Assembly (NCBI GenBank): GCA_039028155.1 | Contig: JBCCIS010000020.1 | Coordinates: 16,021-80,020, forward strand | From: Pseudomonadota bacterium | GTDB taxonomy: Bacteria > Pseudomonadota > Alphaproteobacteria > SP197 | DNA: 64,000 nt | Direction of reading: 5' to 3' | Shown here: in pieces, positions 1 to 8,392 of the stretch | Numbering within the stretch: the stretch's first letter is position 1 | Layout: each line of letters opens with the position of its first letter | Notes under the pieces: model-generated | Told to the model about the DNA's origin: nothing | Databases searched by the model: none | What the model saw: only the letters and a program-made list of their open reading frames with translations | Translations under genes and position numbers: made by a program

Positions 1-1155
1 TTGGGTATCGGGCTCGGCGCACTGCTTGGCATCGAAGGCTTTGCCATCATCGAGAGTGACGACGCGGACACGCCCAATGGCGGTGAGGGGGATGGTCCGG
101 ACGATGATGAGTCCGAGGAAGAGGGCGAGGGCAAGAAAGACATCCCGATCCCTGTACCGGACGATACAACGCCGGAGGATGGCGCGGCCGTTGCCGTTCA
201 GGGTGATCCGGAAGGGCCACGTCCGATTGACCCACCTCCGACCGGACAGACGCCAACCGCCGAAGATCTTCGTCGCGCCCAACGCCTTGCTGATGGCACG
301 GCGGACTTCATCGATCGGATCATTGGAACGGAACCGCCAACGCTGGAAGATCTCGCGAGGGAGGCCCTCAGGGAGTACGAGATCTTTGATCCGAGTCAGG
401 ACGATATCGAGGCACAGATCGAAGTGCTCGACATACCGGTTCTGGACTTCGGCGTCGACGGCACGTCGCCGAAGGGCGGGCGACCCACCCCACACACCGG
501 CGGTACACCCGAGCAGCGCTACAACGATACACGTGAGCTGGCGAAGGAACTCTTTCCCTGGCTTGAAGATCTTCGTAAAGCTGGGTTCTTCGACCAAACA
601 GGTCGGTCAGCGTTAACGAAGATACCGGCCCAGACTGAGAATGCGCGTGAGAACATCTTGCGTGGACTAGCTGCGATCGACGCGCTCTTGTCGCACCCCG
701 GGCCTGGGGTAGGTACAGAAATCAGCGGGGTCATGTATCGGCCAGATCTTGCGAAGACGACATTCAACATTGGCAATCAAAGAGTATCCGCGAGTACGAG
801 CATAGATTTTCTGTGGGGTTCACAGAATCCGAGAAAGGGCAATCCTTACGGTATCGAGCACCTGATCGCCAAGCATGGCATCGAAGAGCTAGTCCAAGTC
901 GTCAACACAATTGCCAACGGCGAGATCAAACCGCTTGAACCAGAGGCTGGCGGCGGACAATCCGTCAACCTCAAGATAGAGCACGAGGGCCGGGTAGCAA
1001 TTCTTGGCCTCCTGTACGGTGAAAGTGGCGAACCACGAACATGGGTGCTGACCGGATATGAAAAGAACGTCAGCCAACAGAACCAGCCGGCCTTCAATAT
1101 CAGTCAGTTGAACCGCTCTACATTGCTCTTTCGACAAGAAACAGAGTCGTTCTAG
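1..1155 (+). CDS. C-terminal part of a polymorphic toxin with PBECR-like nuclease domain (5' partial)
   Basis: The frame is open at base 1, so the protein probably begins left of the window. Visible layout: a short hydrophobic segment (residues 1-18), a Asp/Glu-rich linker (about 20-60), a Pro-rich stretch, a helical region, then a C-terminal domain from about residue 255. That domain has the pattern of the PBECR (phage-Barnase-EndoU-ColicinE5/D-RelE-like) nucleases: an IDFLWG strand, GIEHLIAKHG with H287, K291 and H292, a helix ending in a gly-glu turn, and a final WVLTGYEKN strand. The linker-plus-toxin build matches the other two toxin proteins of this region. Function as an RNase toxin is inferred from fold pattern only. 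The stop overlaps the stop of the convergent gene at 1152. Confidence 0.6.
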   Translation: MGIGLGALLGIEGFAIIESDDADTPNGGEGDGPDDDESEEEGEGKKDIPIPVPDDTTPEDGAAVAVQGDPEGPRPIDPPPTGQTPTAEDLRRAQRLADGTADFIDRIIGTEPPTLEDLAREALREYEIFDPSQDDIEAQIEVLDIPVLDFGVDGTSPKGGRPTPHTGGTPEQRYNDTRELAKELFPWLEDLRKAGFFDQTGRSALTKIPAQTENARENILRGLAAIDALLSHPGPGVGTEISGVMYRPDLAKTTFNIGNQRVSASTSIDFLWGSQNPRKGNPYGIEHLIAKHGIEELVQVVNTIANGEIKPLEPEAGGGQSVNLKIEHEGRVAILGLLYGESGEPRTWVLTGYEKNVSQQNQPAFNISQLNRSTLLFRQETESF

Positions 1156-2015
1156 CCGTCGTCACTTATCCACGCTACGGGACCATTGTATCGTGCGAGA
1201 AATCTACCCATGCCGTCGGTGTCGCCGTGTATCCAATCGAACCAGCTCCGTCCCCCCTCACTCCTAAAGTAGCAGGACCAACGTCCCCAGTTCTTGCCTG
1301 GCGAATCGAACAAACAGGCAAAACGACTGTGACGGAGGCCGACCTGGGTTAGCCCGTGAAAATAACAAACGTTGACGAGCCACACGTCATGTATTCGCAT
1401 TTCCGAAGGGATGGTGCACGTCATGAACCAATTCTCTTGTGATGAGAGAACGAGCGAATTGACCAGCCACGACTCGCTTTCGGCATCTTTGAAGAGGCCA
1501 GGATAGCGTGTTGCGTCACCCTTAAGGTTCTCGATAGCATCGAAAGATGCATCGTCAAGGGTTGGCAAGTCGCCTTCCCAGATCTGGACGGGATACCTGT
1601 CGGAAAGGACACGGGAAGCATAGAGAAACCGGCGAAGGCCGTGACGGTCTCCCGAAACCTCCTCGAGGACGTGGGCTTCCCACCAGTTCTGTTCACTTGG
1701 ATAGACGACGACGTTCCAGTTGCCCCATTCGCCCGATGACGACATGGTCACGCGCCAGTTGAGGGTCTCATAAGTTCCGATGCCCAACATGGTGGCGTGA
1801 TAGTGGATGCCGTCATGCGTATTGTCGTCGAAATCACGATCGGCAAAGACCACCGGTTGTCCCTGATCGTCACGAAGAGGCGCTAACAACACCTCATCGT
1901 CGACCTGACTGTAGAACAGTCGACCATACAGTCTTGCCGCAACCACCTGCTCCTCCCGCTTATGGAGGAAGAGGTCGGGATAGGCGGTCGGGTGCTGGTG
2001 CCAGGGACTGGGCAT
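1152..2015 (-). CDS. Hypothetical Trp-rich protein convergent with the PBECR toxin
   Basis: A 287-residue protein that I do not recognise. It is soluble-looking, with no signal peptide or membrane segment, and rich in Trp, Tyr and His. I chose the ATG at 2015 because an AAGGACG ribosome-binding site lies 8-9 bases before it; an upstream in-frame start at 2066 would run into the repeat element at 2039-2164. Its 3' end overlaps that of the toxin gene by 4 bases, so the two genes face each other. A convergent immunity gene is possible but atypical, since toxin and immunity genes are normally co-directional. Base composition is somewhat lower in GC than the phage structural genes, as in the other cassette genes. 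Confidence 0.55.
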   Translation of the reverse strand: MPSPWHQHPTAYPDLFLHKREEQVVAARLYGRLFYSQVDDEVLLAPLRDDQGQPVVFADRDFDDNTHDGIHYHATMLGIGTYETLNWRVTMSSSGEWGNWNVVVYPSEQNWWEAHVLEEVSGDRHGLRRFLYASRVLSDRYPVQIWEGDLPTLDDASFDAIENLKGDATRYPGLFKDAESESWLVNSLVLSSQENWFMTCTIPSEMRIHDVWLVNVCYFHGLTQVGLRHSRFACLFDSPGKNWGRWSCYFRSEGGRSWFDWIHGDTDGMGRFLARYNGPVAWISDDG

Positions 2016-2038
2016 GGTGGTGTCGTCCTTGTTGGTTG

Positions 2039-2164
2039 TGCGTTTCCCAGCCCTGGCTTGGGCCAAAGCATGCCCGGTCCACGTCCGAAACGTGCCAAGA
2101 GCTATCCCTCAGAGTCCGGTCACGCAGCCGTCGCAGATTCGTCAAAGACGTGCTGGAGAACGCA
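2039..2164. repeat. Element A: non-coding repeat with 12-bp inverted ends
   Basis: Left end TGCGTTTCCCAG (2039-2050) and right end CTGGAGAACGCA (2153-2164) are inverted copies with two mismatches. Inside is the shared core ACGTCCGAAAC (2081-2091), preceded by GCCCGG and followed by a small GAG...CTC hairpin. Related copies lie at 13849, 14009 and 15473. After the right end this copy and the one at 14009 share GAACACTAGT and then a GTCAAAT motif. No reading frame is conserved among the copies. Confidence 0.75.
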
Positions 2165-2307
2165 GGACGAACACTAGTAACTATGTGGAATTGCGTCAAA
2201 TCACGGTATTGACTATATAGTATATCTATCCGGGGTTGCTGTTGGCCTACTGAGAGCAGGGTAGCTGACATGGCATCTTGGAAGGGTTTGCATCGTGAGG
2301 ACTGGGC

Positions 2308-2766
2308 ATGGCCGCAGCGAAACGATGGATCGATCCGAGCCTGAGTGAGGCTGAGAGGGCCGAGCTTACAGGCGTCCGCGTTGATCGTAGAACGGCAAAA
2401 CCTGTTGCTGTTGAAGAGACCAGTCGACAAGTCCCCATGGCAAGAGAATCCAAGGAGCCTGCGTCTGCATCGAGCTTGCGCCAAAAGAAGGGGCGCAGGT
2501 GGACGAACCCTAACCTTACCGAGGCGGATCGTCGAGAACTCGATCAAAGAAGCCGCGAGCTTCGCGAGCTGTTCGACCGGCTGGAGAGGCAACCGAGCAA
2601 CAAACCAAAGCGAGAACCGGAGCCGTTCGTTCCAGTATTCAAGGAAAAGCCGTGGCTACCTTGGCCGGAGTCTGCGTACGACAAGTGGAAGCGCCTTGAG
2701 GCCGAACGGAAGGCAAAAGAAGCGGCCGGGAAGTCTGATGACGAGGAGACGGACAGCGACACCTAG
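2308..2766 (+). CDS. Small charged protein of the WxNPxLT family, double-motif member (candidate immunity protein)
   Basis: A 152-residue highly charged protein. It carries the family signature twice: KRWIDPSLSEAERAEL at residues 5-20 and RRWTNPNLTEADRREL near residues 56-71, followed by the family's C-terminal block (YDKWKRLEAERKAKEA). Paralogues lie at 11215, 12886, 13189 and 13548. The first motif looks like a truncated copy fused to a complete one; Met at 2437 could start the second unit alone. It is an orphan here, preceded by element A, not by a toxin gene. A GAGG site precedes the ATG. Function is unknown; immunity to a phage-borne toxin is inferred from the position of its paralogues. 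Confidence 0.6.
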   Translation: MAAAKRWIDPSLSEAERAELTGVRVDRRTAKPVAVEETSRQVPMARESKEPASASSLRQKKGRRWTNPNLTEADRRELDQRSRELRELFDRLERQPSNKPKREPEPFVPVFKEKPWLPWPESAYDKWKRLEAERKAKEAAGKSDDEETDSDT

Positions 2767-2835
2767 CTGACCGCGCGCGCGACGCTTCCGGAGGTCTTCG
2801 CGCCTCACCACCAACAACACACACTACCATCACCG

Positions 2836-2871
2836 AAAGACCGCAGCCCGGCAGAGGGCGCGGTCTTTTTT
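2836..2871 (+). terminator. Rho-independent terminator inside the co-directional late operon
   Basis: AAGACCGC (2837-2844) pairs perfectly with GCGGTCTT (2860-2867) and is followed by a T run to 2871. It lies directly before the GGGGAGA site of the tail tubular A gene, so it would shield the structural operon from, or attenuate, upstream transcription. Confidence 0.8.
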
Positions 2872-2887
2872 CATTGGGGAGACAGGC

Positions 2888-3454
2888 ATGGCTTCTGTGG
2901 TCGGGATCTGTAACCGGGCGCTGGCGCTGATCGGCGAGGAGCCGATTACGGCGCTGACCGACGAGAGCGAGGCGGCAAGGCGCTGCGAGTTGCTGTATGC
3001 GGATACGCGTGACGCCGTGTTGCGCGCCCATCCGTGGAACGCGGCCGTGGCGCGCGCCGAGCTGGCGGCACTGTCGACGGCGCCGGCGTTCGGCTATGCG
3101 CATCAGCACAGCCTGCCGTCGGATTGCGTGCGGCTGTTGCGGCTGAAGGCCGACGACCGGCGGGTCGAGTTTAAGGTCGAGGCGGGCAGGCGGGTGCTGT
3201 CGGACACGACGCCGCTGCAGGTGCTCTATATCAAGCGCATCGAGGACCCCAACGAGTTCGACATTCTGCTGGTCGACGCGATCGCGGCCAGGCTCGCCCA
3301 TGATCTCGCCTATGCGCTGGCCGGCTCGGCCTCGCTCGCCGGGCAGATGTGGGAGATCTATCAAAGGAAGCTCGTCGAGGCGCGTAAGGCCGACGCCCAG
3401 GAGGGCACGGCCGAGCAGCTCCAGGCCGACGAGTGGCTGGACGCGAGGTTCTAG
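2888..3454 (+). CDS. Phage tail tubular protein A (T7 gp11-like)
   Basis: 188 residues. The N terminus (VVGICNRALALIGEEPI) and the following E-A-A-R-R-C...Y-x-x-x-R-D-x-V-L-R-x-H-P-W-N pattern are typical of gp11-like adaptor or gatekeeper proteins that sit between portal and nozzle of short-tailed phages. Length agrees with that family (about 190). ATG at 2888 follows GGGGAGA by 6 bases. The stop is directly abutted by the next start (3455), the usual gp11-gp12 order, which supports the identification of both. A terminator just upstream marks this as the first gene of a structural block. Confidence 0.8.
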   Translation: MASVVGICNRALALIGEEPITALTDESEAARRCELLYADTRDAVLRAHPWNAAVARAELAALSTAPAFGYAHQHSLPSDCVRLLRLKADDRRVEFKVEAGRRVLSDTTPLQVLYIKRIEDPNEFDILLVDAIAARLAHDLAYALAGSASLAGQMWEIYQRKLVEARKADAQEGTAEQLQADEWLDARF

Positions 3455-5479
3455 ATGGCGCGCGTTTCCCCGATCACGACCAACTTCACGGCGGGCGAGC
3501 TGTCGCCCCAGCTTGAGGGCCGGGTCGACTTCAACAAGTACTTCAACGGGCTTTCGGAGTTCCTGAACTTCACCGCCAAACCCCATGGCGGGGCGGTTCG
3601 GCGGAGCGGGTTCCGCCATGTCGCGGCGGTCAAGACGGCGGGGCAGGCGACGCGGCTGATCCCGTTCGAGTTCTCGACCGTGCAGGCCTATGTGATCGAG
3701 ATGGGCGATCAGTACATGCGGTTCTACCGCAACGAAGGCCAGATCGTGGATGGCGGGGCGGTGGAGGTCGCGACGCCGTACCTGGAGGCCGAGCTGTTCG
3801 ACGTACAGTTCGCCCAGTCGGCGGACGTGCTTTATCTGGTGCACCCGAACCACGAGCCGCGCAAGCTGGAACGCACCAGCCATACGAGCTGGACGCTGTC
3901 GGTGATCGACTTCACCGACGGACCCTATATGGACGACAACACGACGGCGACAACGCTTGATCCCTCCGCGGCGACGGGGACGGGGATCACGATTACCGCC
4001 TCGGCGGTGACCGGCATCAACGGCGGCGACGGGTTCAAGACGAGCGATGTCGGGCGCCTGGTGGCGATGGAGCACAGCGGCACCTGGGGCTATGCCAAGA
4101 TCACCGGCTTCACCAGCACGACGGTGGTGACCGCGGATGTCGTCAAGGACTTCAACGGCGCGACGGCTGTGACGACCTGGCGGCTGGGCACGTGGTCGGA
4201 CACCACGGGCTGGCCGGCGACGGTGACGTTCTATGAACAGCGGCTGATGTTCGCCGGCGCGACCGACTTTCCGCAGCGGATCGACGGTTCGAAGATCGCC
4301 GATTTCGAGAACTTCACGCCGGGCACCAATGACGACGATCCGGTGAGCTACACCTTGGCCGCGGGCGAGGTGAACGCGATCCGCTGGATCAACGCGGGCC
4401 AGGTGCTGTTGATCGGCACGGTGGGCGGCGAATGGATCATGCGTTCGACGACGGCGGGCGATCCGCTGACGCCGACCAATGTGAACGTGCGCCGACAGAC
4501 GACCTATGGCAGCGCGGCGATCCGGCCGCTGCGCATCGGCAACGCCGTTCTCTTCATGCAGCGGGCGGGCCGGAAGCTGCGCGAGCTGGTCTATCAGTTC
4601 GAGACCGACGCCTATGTGGCGCCGGACCTGACCCTGCTGGCCGAACATGTGAGCGAGGGCGGCATCACCGACATCGCCTATCAGCAGGAGCCGGACAGCG
4701 TTGTCTGGTGCGTGCGCGCCGACGGCACGTTGCTGGGCCTCACCTATGACCGGCCGCAGGATGTGGTCGGCTGGCACCGGCATACCGTCGGCGGCTCGTT
4801 CGGTGGCGGTCAGGCGGTGGTCGAGAGTGTCGCGGCGATCCCTAGCCCGGCGGGCACGGCGGACCAGTTGTGGATCGTTGTCAAACGCACGGTGGGCGGC
4901 GCGACCGTGCGGTACATCGAGTTCATGGAAGACGGCTTCGACGGGTCGACCGCGGCCGAAGACGCGTTCTTCGTCGACAGCGGATTAACATACTCAGGCG
5001 CGGCGGCGACGGTGATGTCGGGCCTGGATCACCTGGAGGGCGAGACGGTGTCGGTGCTGGCCGACGGCGCGGTGGTGCCGGACAAGGTCGTGGCGTCCGG
5101 CCAGATCACGCTGCCGGACCCGGCGACCAAGGTGCATGCGGGGCTCGCCTTTACATCACGGCTGAAGACCATGCGGATCGAGGCGGGCGCGCAGGACGGC
5201 ACCGCGCAGGGCAAGACCAAGCGCATCCACCGCGCGACCGTGCGCCTGTTCCGCACGCTGGGGCTGAAGATCGGCACGGACGCGGCGAAGCTGGACACGG
5301 TGCCGTTCCGCACCGGCGCCGACACGATGGACTCGGCGCCGCCGCTCTTCACCGGCGACAAGCGCGTCGCGCTGCGCGGCGGCTGGAACACGGAAGGCCG
5401 CGTCGTCATCCAGCAGGATCAGCCGCTGCCGATGCATGTCATCGCGCTGATGCCGCAACTGCAGACGAACGACCTCTAG
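3455..5479 (+). CDS. Phage tail tubular protein B / nozzle-like protein (T7 gp12-like)
   Basis: 674 residues, start immediately after the stop of the gp11-like gene. The N terminus (TTNFTAGELSPQLEGRVD, then GGAVRRSGFRHVA) is the hallmark of the podoviral tail nozzle family found in many proteobacterial prophages; the rest is beta-rich with many short repeats of Gly, Thr and Asp, as expected of a multi-bladed nozzle. Role: the hexameric distal tail tube through which internal proteins and DNA leave. High GC (about 65 %), matching the other structural genes, so it belongs to the old core of the element and not to the toxin cassettes. Confidence 0.8.
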   Translation: MARVSPITTNFTAGELSPQLEGRVDFNKYFNGLSEFLNFTAKPHGGAVRRSGFRHVAAVKTAGQATRLIPFEFSTVQAYVIEMGDQYMRFYRNEGQIVDGGAVEVATPYLEAELFDVQFAQSADVLYLVHPNHEPRKLERTSHTSWTLSVIDFTDGPYMDDNTTATTLDPSAATGTGITITASAVTGINGGDGFKTSDVGRLVAMEHSGTWGYAKITGFTSTTVVTADVVKDFNGATAVTTWRLGTWSDTTGWPATVTFYEQRLMFAGATDFPQRIDGSKIADFENFTPGTNDDDPVSYTLAAGEVNAIRWINAGQVLLIGTVGGEWIMRSTTAGDPLTPTNVNVRRQTTYGSAAIRPLRIGNAVLFMQRAGRKLRELVYQFETDAYVAPDLTLLAEHVSEGGITDIAYQQEPDSVVWCVRADGTLLGLTYDRPQDVVGWHRHTVGGSFGGGQAVVESVAAIPSPAGTADQLWIVVKRTVGGATVRYIEFMEDGFDGSTAAEDAFFVDSGLTYSGAAATVMSGLDHLEGETVSVLADGAVVPDKVVASGQITLPDPATKVHAGLAFTSRLKTMRIEAGAQDGTAQGKTKRIHRATVRLFRTLGLKIGTDAAKLDTVPFRTGADTMDSAPPLFTGDKRVALRGGWNTEGRVVIQQDQPLPMHVIALMPQLQTNDL

Positions 5480-5484
5480 CCAGC

Positions 5485-5916
5485 GTGCAGCTTGTTCCCT
5501 TCAAGGCCGCGCACGCGGATCTGTTCGAGGCGCGCTGGCCCGGTTCGATCGAAGGCGGCGCCAATCCCGATGCGCTGATGGCCGGCGAAACGCTGGGGCC
5601 GGCCTGGACGCTTGTCTGCGATGGGCGTGTGGTCGGCTGCGGCGGCGTGATGCTGCTGTGGGCGGGCGTCGGCGAGGGCTGGATGCTGCCGGGGACCTTG
5701 GCCAACCGCCACCGCTTCGCCATGCACCGGGCCGTCGCGCGCATGCTGAACGAGGTCCAGACCATGAAGCGGCTCAACCGCGTGCAGACCGTGGTTCACG
5801 TCCACTATCCCCGGAGCGTCCGCTGGCTGGAGCGCCTGGGCTTTCAAAACGAGGGACTGATGAAAAAGTTTGGTTTGAACGGCGACGACTACTGGCGTCT
5901 GGCGAGGGTCGTCTGA
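5485..5916 (+). CDS. Internal virion protein A-like, GNAT-like fold (T7 gp13-like)
   Basis: 143 residues from the GTG at 5485, six bases after the nozzle gene. The sequence reads as a shortened GNAT acetyltransferase: a beta strand with WTLVCDGRVVGCGG, a helix of the AMHRAVARML type, and a C-terminal HYPRSVRWLERLGFQNEG, the classic strand-helix of the acetyl-CoA fold. The gp13-like proteins of T7-like phages have this look and occupy this place after gp12. Whether it binds acetyl-CoA cannot be told; the usual Q/RxxGxG/A loop is not obvious, which suggests a structural role. Its TGA overlaps the next ATG. Confidence 0.65.
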   Translation: MQLVPFKAAHADLFEARWPGSIEGGANPDALMAGETLGPAWTLVCDGRVVGCGGVMLLWAGVGEGWMLPGTLANRHRFAMHRAVARMLNEVQTMKRLNRVQTVVHVHYPRSVRWLERLGFQNEGLMKKFGLNGDDYWRLARVV

Positions 5917-6443
5917 TGGGCCCGGAATTGGTTCTTCTGGCCGCCACGGTCGTTTCGGCCGGCGCGGCTGTGGCACAAGGCGTCCAGGCGTCGAACGCGG
6001 CGAAGGCGAACGCCAAGGCGCTGGAGGCAGACGCCATTGCGACCCAGCAATCGGCGCGCCTGCAGGAACAGCAATCACGACGCCAGACAGCGCGGCTGTT
6101 GGCGACGCAGCGAGCGCGCTTTGGCAAGGCCGGCGTGACGCTGCAGGGAACGCCGCTTCTGGTGCAGGACGAAACGGCGGCCGAAGGTGAACTGGAGGCG
6201 CGCATCATCCGCTTTGGCGGCAATGTCGACGCGACATCGCTGCGCAACAGTGCGGCGGTCCAGCGGTCCGAGGCATCGGCGCTGCGCACGGGCGGGTTCC
6301 TGAATGCAGGGCAGACGTTGCTTGCGGGGGCGGACGCCGGAGCCTTTGGTTCGCGCGGGCGCACGACGGCGCCGACCGGACCTAAGACCAGCCGAACGGC
6401 TAGCTCTCGCATCACGCTCGGCACCGGTTCCTCGTTTGCATGA
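5916..6443 (+). CDS. Internal virion protein B-like (T7 gp14-like)
   Basis: 175 residues. A hydrophobic Ala/Val-rich N-terminal helix (residues 5-22) is followed by a long Ala/Gln/Arg helix and the conserved-looking RARFGKAGVTLQGTPLLV segment (about residues 68-85), which is common to the internal core or ejection proteins of short-tailed phages. Start ATG at 5916 overlaps the previous stop (TGATG), implying coupled translation. Expected role: part of the channel that crosses the host outer membrane during DNA ejection. The C terminus is low complexity (Ser, Thr, Arg). Confidence 0.65.
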   Translation: MGPELVLLAATVVSAGAAVAQGVQASNAAKANAKALEADAIATQQSARLQEQQSRRQTARLLATQRARFGKAGVTLQGTPLLVQDETAAEGELEARIIRFGGNVDATSLRNSAAVQRSEASALRTGGFLNAGQTLLAGADAGAFGSRGRTTAPTGPKTSRTASSRITLGTGSSFA

Positions 6444-6480
6444 CCAGACATTGTGTTCACCCACCATGGAGACAGCGCTG

Positions 6481-7191
6481 ATGACATCGAAGAAAGCCGC
6501 GGGCGACGTGCTGGCGCTATTGGCGGCGAAACGGGCGGAGGCCGAGGCGCGACTGACCGAGGTGCTGAACCGGCACAACGAGGCCGAAGAGAAGATCCGC
6601 GACCTCCAGCTGGACGCGCTGGACGACCCGCAGGTGCGCGGCGAGATCGTCAGCCTGGAACGCCGGACACGCGAGCTGCGCCGTGAGCGCGAATGGTTGG
6701 AGGCGACGCTTGCCGAGATCGGCGAACTGGAAGCGCTGGAGGCCGCGCGCGACGAACAGGTGGCGCGCCGGGGTTCGGAGGCCAGCGCCAGGGCGCGCAT
6801 GGACGAACGGCTGAAGCTCGCCAAGAAGATGACCAAGCAGATGACCGTGCTGGCCGAGACCTATCAGCGTTACGACGCGCTGGCCGGCGAAATCGTCGAT
6901 GCCTGGCCGGACCCGGTGCGGCGCAACGCCTCGCCCTTCAACAGCGCCGCCGAACGCGACCAGTTGCGCGTCGGCGCGGTGAAGCTGGGGCTGGGCTGGC
7001 TGGTCAACGGTGGCGCGATCCCCGAATCGATCCTGGACAAGCGCCCGGATGTCGCGGCGGCGGCTAAGCAAAACGCCGAGCAGTTCATCGCCGCGCACGG
7101 CGTCGACCACGCGCTGCCCAGCGTGAGCGAACGGCTGAAGAAGAAGATGCGCACGTTCTATGGCGCTGAGGAGATTTGCGATGACGCGTGA
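6481..7191 (+). CDS. Coiled-coil phage structural protein
   Basis: 236 residues. Residues 10-130 form an almost unbroken charged helix rich in Glu, Arg, Ala and Leu with heptad spacing, so a coiled coil is likely; the C-terminal third is mixed and ends in a basic stretch. I chose ATG 6481 because GGAGA lies 8 bases before it; another ATG at 6466 would start inside that site. I do not recognise a named family. Its place between the internal proteins and the scaffold-like gene suggests a virion or assembly function. Its stop overlaps the next gene by 11 bases. Confidence 0.6.
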   Translation: MTSKKAAGDVLALLAAKRAEAEARLTEVLNRHNEAEEKIRDLQLDALDDPQVRGEIVSLERRTRELRREREWLEATLAEIGELEALEAARDEQVARRGSEASARARMDERLKLAKKMTKQMTVLAETYQRYDALAGEIVDAWPDPVRRNASPFNSAAERDQLRVGAVKLGLGWLVNGGAIPESILDKRPDVAAAAKQNAEQFIAAHGVDHALPSVSERLKKKMRTFYGAEEICDDA

Positions 7192-8014
7192 CGACACGGT
7201 GGTGGAGACGGCGATGCCCGCCGCGACGGCAGCGCCCGATGCGAGCGGCGATGCCGCGCCCGGACCGTTGCCGCAGGAGACCGCGCTGCAGACGATCATG
7301 CGTGATCCCGATTATCAGAGCCGCAGCGCCAACCCCGTGCGCCACGAACAATTGGTCCAGCGCGCGCTTCACCTGCGCCAGGAAATGCTGGGTGTTGATG
7401 CCGAGGCGACAGCAGCGGACGAACCCCCGCAGGGCAAGAGCGATGACGCGGCCGGGTCGCCGGAAAGCCCCGACGATTACGATCTGCCGCGGCCGAACCT
7501 GAGCGACGGTGCCACGTTCGACGACGACCTGGCGGCGACCGCGCGCGGCTGGTTTCACGATGCCGGGTTGAGCCAGACGGAAGCGCGCGCGGTCTGGGAC
7601 CGCTTTCACGCGCACAGCCTGAAGGCCGTGGCGACTACGCCTGAGGCCCAGGCCGCCGCGCGCGAGAGCGCCGAGCGGACACTGCGCCGGGAATGGGGTG
7701 CCGCCTATGAGAAAAACGTCGGCCAGGCCGAGGCTCTGGTACGTTCGGTCGGTGGTGAAGGGCTGGTGGCGCTTCTGGATCAGACCCGCGCCGGCAACGA
7801 TCCGGCCCTGGTGCGCCTGGTCGCCTCGCTCGCCGAGCGTGGTGTCAGCGGGCTCACCAAGGACCGCGCGGCGCTGGAGCTGGCGCGGGTGATGGGCGAG
7901 GCCGCCTATACCGACCGCTTCCATCCCAATCACGGCGCGCTGGTCGACCGCGCCTTTCGCTTGAATGCCCATCGCGCCAATGGGCAGCGCGCAGGCAGCG
8001 GGCACCATGGGTGA
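7181..8014 (+). CDS. Acidic scaffold-like phage protein
   Basis: 277 residues from ATG 7181 (GAGGAG seven bases before). Acidic and Pro/Ala/Asp-rich for the first 110 residues, then mostly helical with a LSQTEARAVWDRFH segment and REWGAAYEKNVGQAEAL, a pattern reminiscent of head-assembly scaffolding proteins of T7-like phages (acidic N terminus, helical C terminus). The order is unusual, since scaffold genes normally precede the capsid gene; I therefore keep this as a resemblance and not a firm identification. Overlaps both neighbours. Confidence 0.45.
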   Translation: MTRDDTVVETAMPAATAAPDASGDAAPGPLPQETALQTIMRDPDYQSRSANPVRHEQLVQRALHLRQEMLGVDAEATAADEPPQGKSDDAAGSPESPDDYDLPRPNLSDGATFDDDLAATARGWFHDAGLSQTEARAVWDRFHAHSLKAVATTPEAQAAARESAERTLRREWGAAYEKNVGQAEALVRSVGGEGLVALLDQTRAGNDPALVRLVASLAERGVSGLTKDRAALELARVMGEAAYTDRFHPNHGALVDRAFRLNAHRANGQRAGSGHHG

Positions 8015-8261
8015 GGTCATCCGTTTCCCCGGCCCCGGCTGTGCGCGGCCGACCGGCGAGAGAGACACCGCCTGGCGTGAGCGCGTGAAGGCACTGGCGA
8101 AAGAGAAAGGTCGATCCCGAAGGTTCGGCGTGGGGCCGCCGGCGCCTGAGCCGGAGATCGATCAAAAAGCGCAGGCTGAACTGGAAGCGCGGCGCATTCG
8201 CTTTGGTTACGACAGCTGGATCTGGCGGCCATCGCCGGACGACGACGGCAGCGCGGCCTGA
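8007..8261 (+). CDS. Small hypothetical phage protein
   Basis: 84 residues from ATG 8007, overlapping the previous gene by 8 bases. Starts MGEVIRFPGPG, has a basic middle (RVKALAKEKGRSRR) and a C-terminal Trp pair (DSWIWRP). No signal peptide or membrane segment. The RRFGVG...ELEARRIRFGYDSW stretch echoes ELEARIIRFGGN of the gp14-like protein (5916), though this may be chance. Function unknown; translational coupling to the gene before it is the main support that it is real. Confidence 0.45.
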   Translation: MGEVIRFPGPGCARPTGERDTAWRERVKALAKEKGRSRRFGVGPPAPEPEIDQKAQAELEARRIRFGYDSWIWRPSPDDDGSAA

Positions 8262-8392
8262 CACCCAGCCAAACCACCATGAGATTGAGGAGCCGCGACA
8301 GCGCGGGCCCTTTCTAGGACGTCCTTATTGATGGAGCACATCATGACGACGACAACGACCATGACGCGACCGGGCACCGGGGAGATCTTCCC

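Noticed and set aside
2639..4783. A 714-residue open frame on the minus strand
   Set aside because: It lies antisense to two well-supported tail genes, is extremely rich in Arg, His and Gly as GC-rich shadow frames are, and shows no domain.
5774..6487. Long minus-strand frame over the gp14-like gene
   Set aside because: Composition (Ser, Ala, Arg) is that of a shadow of the plus-strand gene, which has overlapping starts and stops with its neighbours.
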